From the NCBI GenBank assembly GCA_911728435.2, contig OU452203.1, positions 18,807,651 through 18,871,650 on the forward strand: a stretch of 64,000 nt of DNA. Direction: 5' to 3'. The notes under the pieces were generated by a model. That model saw nothing but the letters and a program-made list of their open reading frames with translations. It was not told where the DNA came from and ran no database searches. The first letter of the stretch is position 1. Each line of letters starts with the position of its first letter. The stretch comes from Apoderus coryli. Taxonomy: Eukaryota > Arthropoda > Insecta > Coleoptera > Attelabidae. Of this stretch, positions 57,701 through 64,000 are shown in pieces. A program made the position numbers and the translations under genes.

Positions 57701-60700
57701 AAATGTTATGTACGTACTTTTCGGCAGTCATTAACACGAAAACTCATCGAAATCGATTGTTTAATATAATTGTAAATTAGCAGACAGTATAAATATACCA
57801 AAAATTTATTTCGTAGGATATACTTATTGGAAGAAAAAATAAATAAAAAAACATAAGAAGCCGATCTATAATAGGTGTGTCGCATGCGCCTCTGTTTTCT
57901 TGTAGTAATTTTAAAGAAAATCAACGACGAAACACGAGCTGCACCCAAATATTATTAATAGTGACTTCAATGCGTTATACCTGGTGAAACAACATTTGTT
58001 AGCTTATTATTTACTACTTTCTCACAGCCAGCTCTCAAGTTAAACAATTGCAAATTCTAGTCCCACGGACCTATTTTATAATATTTTTAATTTAGTTAGC
58101 ATATTAACTTAGAAAACGTTGTTTGGCACAAAATATAAGAGTAATAAAAACAAAATTAATAGGTAGGTACTCATGTACAAACAACAACATACCAAAAGAA
58201 CAATCTAAAAGACGAAAAAAATGTTCATATTTTAAACCGAAAAGTAGTATGTACAAAACTTCCTAAAGTTTAACACATTTTACAGTTGGATAGTTTCGCT
58301 TAAACTTTTCCTGCGATTTACGAACTTTTAAGACGAAGGCAATCTGTTAACAATATTAAGGGCGACTTTCTAAACTTCAAAACCATTCGTCGAAAATTTT
58401 TCGAATGATCTGGTTTTATTAAAATTAAATTAATGTGGAAATATGATATGCTGCTCTTTCGCAAACTTATATTTATTGCGACATCTAGTTATTTCACATG
58501 AAAATACATGGTACGTGGTACATACACTAATAATAATAAAACCAACCCATTAGAAGAAACAATTTAGTGAAAAAATAATAGTGGTAATGAGAGATTGCGC
58601 ATATAATTGCGCACTCAAAATCGCCATGTTTTCGTATACTCTCATTGTCGTCGGGATATTTTATTTGTGCTTTGCCATTTCAAGTGATTTGTTCCAGTGC
58701 CGTACTATTCTGTGTGTTATATAGTTATATTGTGTGTTTTTGATAGTGATATTGTTATTTTGAAATGCAAAAAAGCAGAGGCGGAATGATGTGTGCTGCG
58801 AAGAATTGCAGAAATAAATATTATAACTGCAATTTATCATTCTTTAGTTTCCCGATGGATAGTAAAAGATAAGATATTTATGTAGTATTTGAATTAGATG
58901 CATATAAAATTAGATTAAAATAATATTACATAGATACATTAAATCAAATTACCAATTGTTATTTTGAACAACAAATATTTCTAAACAAACTGTTTAAAAG
59001 ATTGAGCTTACTTGCCTAAAATTTTTTTTTAAAAAACATGAATAACTTCGCTTAATTTCGCAGCACAATGGCCCTTATCTTTTATAACTTGGTGCTGTCT
59101 ATTTGCCCATAAAAGTCCAATACATCTTAAGTATTCTAAAAAGGGAACTTAAAAATCTTACTAGATGAGTGCAAAAATTCTATTAAATTCTGACAGTGTT
59201 TATTAAAATTGAATTACATATTTTAACTATTATAGATATTAGCAGGTAGTAAATTCACGTCTCAGGTTTTATTACCCATTTATTGGGGGTGATTTTAGCA
59301 TGTTTATAATGGGAAATTCCCAACATGTGTGCTTGCGTTGTTTTTCTGAAGGCCATAAACAGATAAAATATAATACATGCTCAATTATACTTAAGGAATG
59401 GAAAATCGGTAGACCTATTGTATAAATTAGAACAATTTTATTTTACTCTATCTGAAATTAATACATTTATATTTGCTCGTAATCAATTACACTTTTTTTT
59501 TCTTTAGAGCTGAACTATGGTTAATTGCTAGTTCAATATTATTAATAATTTTATTAATTTAAGCAAAAATGTAAAGTTTGAACATCCATATTCTAATTTC
59601 CCAAAAAAATATGTTACGAAATTATATTTTAGGTTAAGGTTATTTTATACATTAAAATTAATCAATAGAAATTTTAAAAATATAAATAAAAATAAAATGA
59701 TTATATGGAAACATGAATAAAAGTAAAAAAGTATTTGTTTGTTTTTATAATTAATAAAGATGTAATTCTATTATAAAATAATTCTATTACTCCCCTGTTC
59801 TTCTTTATATCTGTCGAGTATATTAAAAAATGGCTACACCTGCCTCGCACAGGACAATAGAAAGTGGTGGGAGTTCATATTCTCTGTTGTTCTCTGATAG
59901 TGTGTTAAATATTAATTTCGAGAACATTAAAAACATTTTTTTAAGGGTCATCCTTAAACCCCTGATCGAAATGAATGAATGTATAACTTTATATTCTCCA
60001 CAGATCTCTTACCTGGTATTATGCGAAGGATCACTAATATTCCTACGTTGTTTTCTCTGAAAATGGAAAAAAGAAAAATCAAATTAAAGACTACGTCAAA
60101 GGCCTAAAATTGAACAGAGAAAAAACAGGTCATAGAATATCATTCACGATGCTGCTCAAAAACTAAAAATAACGTTCACTAATGAAAACTGATCTTTTTG
60201 CAAATGGTCGGTCGGGTCGTGTCATGGGCTGAGATTCAAAAGTTACGCAACATAGTTTTTCTAAGACTGTCTTTAAATGCCTTTATTATACAATATTCAA
60301 TCATAATAATTTGAAAACGTAGTACATTGTAATGCTGGTACATCTCTTGTCTACGCACTGATGCCATTACAGTCTGATTCCTCATTGTATACGTTGTTTA
60401 CTGAGTGTTTAAGATGCCTCCGACAATCGTGAGTCCCGCCGATTGTGAAGTTTACGGACAAAACATTATGAGTGATGGAATGGTAAGGAAATGGGTGAGA
60501 GCATTTAAAGATGGCCGCACAAATGTGCATGATGAAGAACGGAGTGGGCGTTCTTCGGTCGTTAATGAAGATTTGGTGCAGAAAGTGGAGGAAAAGGTGA
60601 GAGAAAACAGACGCTTTACAATTTCATCAATGTGCGACTGCTTTCCTCAATATTCTCGTAGTGTTTTGTATCGCATTGTGACCGAGAACTTGAATTACCG

Positions 60701-62123
60701 GAAATTGTATTCACGTTGGGTTCCAAAAATGTTGACGGATTTGCACAAAACCCAACGTTTAGGCAGTCCATTGACTTTCCTTGAGCGGTAACACAATGAA
60801 GGTGAAGATTTTTTAGACCAAATTGTTACTGGTGACGAAACATGGGTGGCCTACGTCACACCAGAATCGAAACAACAATCCATGGAATGGCGACATTCAT
60901 CATCACCCAAAAGAGTGAAGTTTAAGCAAACAATTTCTGCCCGGAAAATCATGTGCACAGTTTTTTGGGACAGAAAAGGAGTATTGCTAGTGGAGTTTCC
61001 GCCTCGTAATGAAACAATCAATGCAGCGTCTTATTGTGAGACATTGAACAATCTGCGTCGTGCAATCCAGAACAAAAGACGTGGCAAGTTGAGTAAGGGT
61101 ATCGTTTTGCTGCATGACAATGCCCGTCCACATGTGGCTAATCGGACCAAAGATCTCATCAAATCTTTTAAATGGGAAACTCTAGATCATCCTCCATACA
61201 GCCCTGATCTGTCGCCCAACGACTACCATTTGTTCCTGCACTTGAAGAAACACCTGGGTGGTCAGCGTCCTCAAGACGATAACGAAGTCAAAACATTTGT
61301 GATACAGTGGTTAACAAGTCAGGCGGCAGAATTTTATGAGGAGGGTATTCAAAAACTGGTGTCACGTTATGACAAGTGCCTCAATATTCACGGAAATTAT
61401 GTAGAAAAGTAGATTAAGGTACAGGCTTTCATGTGAAAATAAAATTATTGCGATATCTTTGCACGTCTTTTTTTAATTCCAAAACGGTACTTACTTAAAA
61501 AACATGCCTCGTACTTTTAACTTATCGTACCTATTAACAGAAAATCATTGAACTTGAAGCAGTAATCCTTATTCATCGTTTTATATTGCGGCAAGAAATC
61601 CTACATGCCATGAAAATCAAAGAACACTGTTTACATAACCTTCAAATACGACCGTACTTTTCGATCTTATAGAAAAAATTTGTACCAAAACACGTAAATA
61701 ATAAATAAAAAAAAATAAATGTATGTTAACAAAAATAGTAGTACTTATATCAATCTGCATCTCTTAAAAAAAAACTACTCTATAACAAAGATTAAATTAA
61801 TTAGAAGTTATTAAAACAATATGTTCTTTACTAAACTTTGTATTAGGCAAAACAATCAGCTGTACTCACCTTCTCAGACTGTTCCTTTACACTCTCTGAT
61901 CGATTAATATTGCTGGCACCTTTCCGTTTATTTCCAGTGATTGGAAGATTAATTGAACTGAAAATTTAAGGAAAACACATGCTTCATCAATACATCAAAA
62001 TTAACGTTTACATCACATATTTAATTAGATCGCAACAAATTTTTATACACTTAAAAATGTAAAAACTAACCGTGCCTTAACTAGACGATCGTGTTTGTTT
62101 AAGAATTGTGAAAATGTTTCCAT
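39777..62123 (-). CDS. RhoGEF2: RGS-type Rho guanine nucleotide exchange factor, 3' half (16 exons)
   Basis: Activator of Rho GTPases; the LARG/PDZ-RhoGEF/Drosophila RhoGEF2 family links G12/13 signals to actomyosin. Exons from 5' to 3': 62123-62071, 61957-61870, 60056-60013, 57285-57202, 56343-56159, 56093-55848, 55788-55573, 53801-53582, 51803-51586, 51511-51424, 43096-42675, 41125-40991, 40734-40556, 40300-40091, 40027-39890, 39818-39777. All junctions are GT/AG and phases agree, giving 855 residues plus a stop. The DH domain starts near K-K-R-Q-D-V-I-N-E-L-F (about 140); PH lies at about 380-490; then comes a Ser/Gly/Glu-rich tail and a terminal coiled coil. PDZ and RGS exons are absent, so the gene continues past the right edge; the ATG at 62,123 may be internal. 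It is convergent with LanB2. Confidence 0.9.
39890..40027 (-). other. RhoGEF2: RhoGEF2 C-terminal coiled-coil exon
   Basis: Encodes a charged helix, V-K-Q-I-E-E-E-R-D-R-L-R-R-E-L-F then R-V-R-E-R-L, comparable in position to the C-terminal dimerisation helix of LARG and PDZ-RhoGEF. The role is inferred from position. Confidence 0.75.
41226..42674. other. RhoGEF2 intron
   Basis: No gene. A decayed hammerhead-like unit lies on the minus strand at about 41,275-41,316 (TTGAAGA, short GAC / GTC stem, GAAACGTT). Confidence 0.4.
42675..43096 (-). other. RhoGEF2: RhoGEF2 exon with PH end and low-complexity tail
   Basis: Starts with the PH C-terminal helix and moves into Ser/Gly/Thr runs, an acidic S-E-E-E-E-E-Q-E segment and further Ser/Asp-rich sequence. 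An antisense open frame of 142 codons here is a shadow of this composition. Confidence 0.85.
43340..44262 (+). mobile_element. LINE 3' fragment (Jockey/CR1 type)
   Basis: A 196-codon open frame (43,364-43,954) is the C-terminal part of a LINE reverse transcriptase, with L-E-Y-A-S-V-V-W-S-P, V-Q-R-K-F-L-K-Y-L and L-N-S-R-R. A 3' UTR follows that ends CTTGTAATTGGGTGTAAACC...GGCAAG and (AATA)n at 44,236-44,262. It is 5'-truncated and lies in the RhoGEF2 intron before the 43,096 exon. Confidence 0.85.
44263..45870. other. RhoGEF2 intron, unresolved
   Basis: A 44,270-44,620 stretch contains short plus-strand pieces reminiscent of a transposase (C-G-F-I-Y-K-K-I-D-N-R) but too broken to assign. The 95-codon frame at 44,735-45,022 has no recognisable feature. 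The rest is AT-rich. Confidence 0.3.
45880..46405 (+). mobile_element. Mariner element relic (irritans-like), copy 2
   Basis: Frames give E-F-Y-R-R-Y-V-T-M-V-E-T-W-L-H-Y-Y-T-P-E-S, then K-D-N-A-P-C-H-K and S-P-D-L-A-P-S-D-F-F. It is close to the copy at 17.7-18.5 kb. The first catalytic aspartate is valine (D to V), and stops plus frameshifts follow, so it is dead. The N-terminal half is missing. Confidence 0.8.
46440..46600 (-). CDS. Orphan initial exon with three RRxS motifs (unknown, or alternative RhoGEF2 start)
   Basis: An ATG at 46,600 opens 53 codons and two bases ending at AAG/GTAAAA. It contains R-R-R-K-S-L, E-R-R-G-S-L, an alanine-rich stretch and K-R-R-G-S-L-I-A. The three R-R-x-S sequences match the consensus for PKA-type basophilic kinases. 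An in-frame TGA lies two codons upstream and no acceptor is near, so it reads as a first exon. Its phase fits the RhoGEF2 exon at 43,096, giving A-R-W-Y-K-H-F and a 428-residue protein with only the end of PH and the tail. I do not recognise the family; it could instead begin another gene. Confidence 0.45.
46606..48440. other. RhoGEF2 intron
   Basis: No gene. Two TACAGGGTGT motifs at 47,096 and 47,182 in direct orientation about 86 bp apart. Confidence 0.4.
48453..48497 (+). ncRNA. Hammerhead ribozyme candidate
   Basis: CTGATGA at 48,458-48,464, GGAGT / ACTCC stem II (48,466-48,481), GAAA at 48,482-48,485, self-complementary ACATGT at 48,485-48,490, and C at the cleavage position (48,491), the preferred base. 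Stem I shows only three pairs including one wobble, so folding is doubtful without partner contacts. Confidence 0.5.
48535..48670 (+). mobile_element. LINE fragment, C-terminal region
   Basis: Frames resemble Q-Q-K-R-x-K-D-V-L-K-T-N-M-K-K and R-P-R-W-R-R-T-I-C-G-G-H, a conserved C-terminal block of a widespread insect LINE group. A related block appears near 55,020-55,100. Confidence 0.6.
48960..49210 (+). mobile_element. LINE RNase H / C-terminal zinc-finger fragment
   Basis: R-K-Y-M-A-R-L-D-L-E-E-S-D-E-C-R-F-C-R-D-V-E-E-T-P-E-N is the usual end of the RNase H domain and CCHC motif in I/R1-type LINEs. The frame then breaks. A later frame has L-L-E-L-I-R-A-L-E-L. Confidence 0.65.
49211..50430. 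other. RhoGEF2 intron, nothing recognised
   Basis: AT-rich, short frames only. Confidence 0.4.
50431..50883. repeat. Possible solo LTR
   Basis: TGTAACGTTCGTAGTG opens and CGTCACA closes a 453-bp block of different composition with TG...CA ends. It includes a perfect hairpin CCAACGCTC / GAGCGTTGG at about 50,843-50,861. Flanks ATGT and ATAT are not identical, so target duplication is unproved. Confidence 0.35.
51424..51803 (-). other. RhoGEF2: RhoGEF2 PH domain exons
   Basis: Two exons give L-L-L-E-G-S-M-Q-L, H-V-L-L-L-E-E-M-V-V-I-L, then N-A-L-F-L-F-N-T-S and Q-M-Y-D-L-I-A-E. The final PH helix (W-Y-K-H-F-S-D-A) lies in the next exon at 43,096, across an 8.3-kb intron. Confidence 0.88.
52095..52500. 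repeat. Degenerate tandem repeat around GTGCGGAAAAGT
   Basis: About seven imperfect units of 35-45 bp with alternating GTGCGGAAA(A)GT, CACTTTACC and CAGCACT segments; units also pair as inverted repeats. In a RhoGEF2 intron. Confidence 0.65.
52961..53553. mobile_element. hAT-like non-autonomous element with 8-bp target duplication
   Basis: The 10-bp termini TAGTGATGCA and its complement TGCATCACTA are perfect, and both flanks carry GTTATCCG (52,953-52,960 and 53,554-53,561), an 8-bp duplication typical of hAT insertion. Inside, a minus-strand frame (about 53,320-53,146) ends in an acidic S-E-D-L-S-A-D-E tail that may be the C-terminus of a deleted transposase. Elsewhere it is rich in GTAATATTAC-type repeats. 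Confidence 0.85.
53830..54249. other. RhoGEF2 intron, nothing recognised
   Basis: No repeat pairing or coding content that I can name. Confidence 0.35.
54250..54560 (+). mobile_element. LINE 3' UTR tail
   Basis: CTTGTTATTGGGTCTTGACC, then GTTAGACAATAAAG and an (ATTT)n run, nearly repeats the 3' end of the LINE at 44,205-44,262. Only the tail is recognisable. Confidence 0.6.
54580..54800 (-). mobile_element. LINE reverse-transcriptase fragment
   Basis: The minus strand gives F-R-N-V-A-T-L-K-T-Y-V-R-S-K-L-E-Y followed by I-W-H-P-F-Y-A, the conserved post-catalytic block of LINE reverse transcriptases. Confidence 0.6.
54860..55315 (+). mobile_element. LINE C-terminal fragment with zinc-finger end
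   Basis: Pieces include R-R-T-N-I-S-V-L-E-E-A, I-R-M-P-K-E-R-L-P-K-R-I-L-Y and Q-Q-K-R-Y-K-D, ending in a decayed C2H2-like stretch with R-E-S-V-C-L-A-I-L-G-L. This is the end of an RTE-like insect LINE, broken by frameshifts. Confidence 0.65.
56410..57118. other. RhoGEF2 intron
   Basis: No gene. A decayed hammerhead-like unit on the minus strand at about 56,862-56,908 retains GAAACGTCG and a loose GGCAA / GGCAAC hairpin. Confidence 0.4.
57300..58640. other. RhoGEF2 intron, nothing recognised
   Basis: AT-rich, no exon-like conservation. Confidence 0.4.
58765..58872 (+). CDS. THAP zinc-finger N-terminal exon (partial)
   Basis: The frame contains C-A-A-K-N-C-R-N-K-Y then L-S-F-F-S-F-P, the first half of a THAP domain: the C-X4-C pair and the F-x-F-P motif. 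The zinc-binding second half (C-x2-H) is absent. It reads into a stop after 35 codons, but a GATA/GTAAAA donor lies just before, so it may be a first exon. No second half is visible downstream. It may be a host THAP gene start or a P-element-type transposon relic, antisense within a RhoGEF2 intron. Confidence 0.55.
   Translation: MQKSRGGMMCAAKNCRNKYYNCNLSFFSFPMDSKR
58900..59990. other. RhoGEF2 intron, nothing recognised
   Basis: AT-rich, no further THAP sequence found. Confidence 0.4.
60414..61412 (+). pseudogene. Mariner transposase, near-intact with one stop and an N-terminal deletion
   Basis: One frame runs from M-P-P-T-I-V-S-P-A-D-C-E-V to N-Y-V-E-K, broken only by a TAA at 60,789-60,791. 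The first catalytic block is V-T-G-D-E-T-W; the second and third are L-H-D-N-A-R-P and P-Y-S-P-D-L-S-P-N-D-Y, with exact D34D spacing. The N-terminus matches the family start but jumps from C-E-V directly to Y-G-Q-N-I-M-S-D-G-M, so roughly 25-30 residues of the first helix-turn-helix seem deleted in frame (from family memory). It is a different subfamily from the other two mariners here and clearly younger. It lies between two RhoGEF2 exons. Confidence 0.88.
61413..61869. other. Mariner 3' flank and RhoGEF2 intron
   Basis: The mariner 3' end probably lies near 61,490 (AAAACGGTACTTACTT), but I could not match it to a 5' terminal repeat. No other feature. Confidence 0.35.
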
Positions 62124-62775
62124 TTTGAAACCAATATTATTTTTAATCGTATACTGATACATTGGCTAATGATTTTTTATATGTGTACAATATTAATCTA
62201 ATCTCATAAAATGTAATTAATTCTTATCATAATAAAAATGGATTATATACATTCATACCGGAAGTTCGCAAAAGTACACACAGATATTTCATTTTTATCA
62301 TTTCTGTATCTTAGGGTTGAAAATTCCACACCAAATTGTGTTTTAAAGCAAAATAAATAATGATTGAGAGCCATAATTTTTTTTTTATATCGATTGTAGT
62401 TGCGCAAAAATACTATTTCAATATTTCGTATGTACTGGGTGATCATTTATAAACGCACAGCGCACAACTTTGTTGTTTCACACTATAGAAGGAAATTTTA
62501 AAAACAAAAGTTGTAGGGCATTCATATATTTATTTGCAAACTCTAATCCTTTTTTTTCGATTAATCGTTTAACCCAATACTTTTTCCAGTCACTGTAGTT
62601 ATTTTAATTACTGTCGGTATTCTTTTATATCCATGGCAGGCATGATTTATTATACGTCTTATATACGAGGGAGAAATGTATCAAAAAACGCTGCATTCGA
62701 TGCCTTTTTTTTAATGTAGAGGCATGAGAACGGATAGCCCCGATAGAATCGTTACATTTATATATTTTCCTTTGA
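62124..62775. other. RhoGEF2 upstream intron or exon edge
   Basis: The frame of the 62,123 exon stays open upstream for 12 codons to a TAG, which could be the AG of an acceptor (ATTAG or ATCAG), so that exon may be internal. No RGS or PDZ exon found here. Confidence 0.4.
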
Positions 62776-62917
62776 CTATCTTTACTGTTTTTATTTTTAG
62801 GGATGTAGGTTCGTATAATAATACAATTATCTTAGGAAATAAAAATATTTCTTCTTTCTTTTTCCCAAAATTGTGTAAATAAAAATGAAATATTTTTATG
62901 TCCATGTCCAACATTTA

Positions 62918-62960
62918 CATAACGACGTTTCGTCGCATTATTTGCGACTTCTTCAGGTTT
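62918..62960 (-). ncRNA. Hammerhead-like unit, left arm
   Basis: Minus-strand CTGAAGA (62,956-62,950), GTCGC / GCGAC stem II, GAAA (62,931-62,928), ACGT, and C at the cleavage position (62,924). Stem I has about three pairs. Confidence 0.45.
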
Positions 62961-63049
62961 ATTTTTATTTACACAATTTTGGGGAACAAAATAATTAATG
63001 GACTTGTGTCAAAAAGCATAATTTATAAAAAAAGGAAAACATAAAAATA

Positions 63050-63092
63050 AACCTGAAGAAGTCGCAAATAATGCGACGAAACGTCGTTATGT
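63050..63092 (+). ncRNA. Hammerhead-like unit, right arm
   Basis: Identical to the left-arm unit: CTGAAGA 63,053-63,059, stem II 63,061-63,077, GAAA 63,078-63,081, ACGT 63,081-63,084, C at 63,085. Confidence 0.45.
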
Positions 63093-63192
63093 AAATGTTG
63101 GACATGGAAATAAAAATGAAATATTTTTATTTCCTAAGGTAATTGTATTATTATACGAACCTACATCCCTAAAAATAAAAACAGTAAAGATA

Positions 63193-63671
63193 TACAAGAG
63201 GAAGGTTAAAAAATACGGAAATATAGTGACAAATTTTCCTTTGACTTTGGATAGACTATACCTTCTAGCAAAGATTAATCTACACAATAGATAGTCAGCC
63301 CAATGCATTAAAATGAGAACATCTCTAAGTATGCCAGCCACTACGTGGCGTAGACTAGCGTGTAAAGCATAGAGCAGTATTGTCACAGCCAGAAACCGTT
63401 TTGTAGTTTATTAATATCAGAAACAAAACGCAACGTATAACAATTATTTACATCATTTGCAACAGTTATGCACCGACAATGCTGTATTGTCAGAGAGAGA
63501 GATTGATGAAATTCTGTATTAATCTGGAGGGGATACGCAGGGAGGGTAGAAAAAAAAACAAGCGAATGTGGTGTGTGTCGTGCTGTTGCCAATTCGTCGG
63601 TAAAAGAAACACACAGGGTGATTTATTACAAGTACAGTATTGAAATAAAAGCCTTATCTCTATGAATTAAA
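63193..63671. other. Flank between two palindromes
   Basis: No gene or repeat that I can support. Confidence 0.35.
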
Positions 63672-63945
63672 TTTAATATAATAATATTTAATCCATGTCA
63701 TACATGTTTCAAGACTAGACCAGTCCCATGATCAGTGGCGAACAATCATTAAATGAAAAGCTTTTAGATAGAAACATACTTCTGGCTCCATTGTAATAAT
63801 TTGTTGATGTATATAAAAAAATCTAAATATCTAAAAGCTAAAAGCTTTTGATTTAATTATTGCTCGCCACTGTTTATGGGACTGGTCTAGTCTTGAAACA
63901 TGTTGTATGGCATGGATTAATGATTATTAGGTATATTAAATTTAT
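63672..63945. repeat. Palindrome with CTGAT...GAAACATGT units
   Basis: Inverted arms share GGGACTGGTCTAGTCTTGAA and ACATGT, with a left unit CTGATCA (63,735-63,729, minus) and a right unit CTGTTTA (63,870-63,876, plus). Both have a 6-bp hairpin (two wobbles), GAAA and ACATGT, but the core is mutated in each. Confidence 0.7.
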
Positions 63946-64000
63946 TTCGTGGATATTAGACTTTTATACCAATACCGAAATCAAGTAGGTATTAATGTAC

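Larger units (their letters stand above)
62776..63192. repeat. Palindrome with two inverted hammerhead-like units
   Basis: The left arm begins near 62,776 (TATCTTTACTGTTTTTATTT) and its complement ends at 63,192. The arms share GGATGTAGGTTCGTATAATA, GTTGGACATG complements and identical ribozyme-like units. The left arm has an extra segment with its own small inverted repeat (AAAATTGTGTAAATAAAAA). Confidence 0.85.

Noticed and set aside
1..64000. CRISPR array or bacterial operon
   Set aside because: No short direct repeats with regular unique spacers, and all genes are spliced with eukaryotic signals.

Overview
The window looks like insect nuclear DNA, possibly from a beetle, although the order is a guess. 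It is very AT-rich and intron-rich. Spliced genes are set in LINE, Copia, mariner, Tc1, hAT and tRNA-derived repeats. There is no bacterial organisation, no rRNA and no CRISPR.

Layout. Positions 1-16,198 are most likely intron 1 of a DIP2 gene on the minus strand; its first coding exon is 16,199-16,289. This stretch holds a LINE split by a young Copia element (2,905-7,346), other LINE remnants and a good hammerhead-ribozyme candidate at 7,884-7,928. Between DIP2 and the next gene lie mariner and Tc1 relics (17.6-18.9 kb).

From 19,535 to 32,907 on the plus strand there is a complete laminin gamma (LanB2) gene. I rebuilt it as 16 coding exons with consistent phases, giving 1616 codons plus a stop. 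Its fourth intron carries an intact antisense single-exon gene for a Tctex-type dynein light chain. Just before exon 7 there is a possible alternative first exon that would give a laminin gamma lacking the LN domain.

From 32.9 to 39.7 kb lies a repeat-rich spacer with a palindromic tRNA-derived SINE pair and other foldback elements. From 39,777 to 62,123 on the minus strand runs the 3' half of an RGS-type RhoGEF (RhoGEF2/LARG/PDZ-RhoGEF family): linker, DH, PH, low-complexity tail and C-terminal coiled coil in 16 phased exons. The PDZ and RGS exons must lie beyond the right edge. Its introns hold an orphan ATG exon with three RRxS motifs (46,440-46,600), a THAP-finger exon, LINE and mariner remnants, and an hAT-like element with a perfect 8-bp target duplication. 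The last 1.3 kb contains two palindromic repeats.

The least ordinary signal is a dispersed repeat theme: CTGANGA, a 5-6 bp hairpin, GAAA, then self-complementary ACGT or ACATGT. This is the hammerhead ribozyme core. It appears in at least six recognisable and several decayed copies on both strands, several inside palindromes. The genes look functionally unrelated: extracellular matrix (LanB2), Rho signalling (RhoGEF2), dynein transport (the nested light chain) and an acyl-adenylate-type protein (DIP2). No operon-like relation exists.
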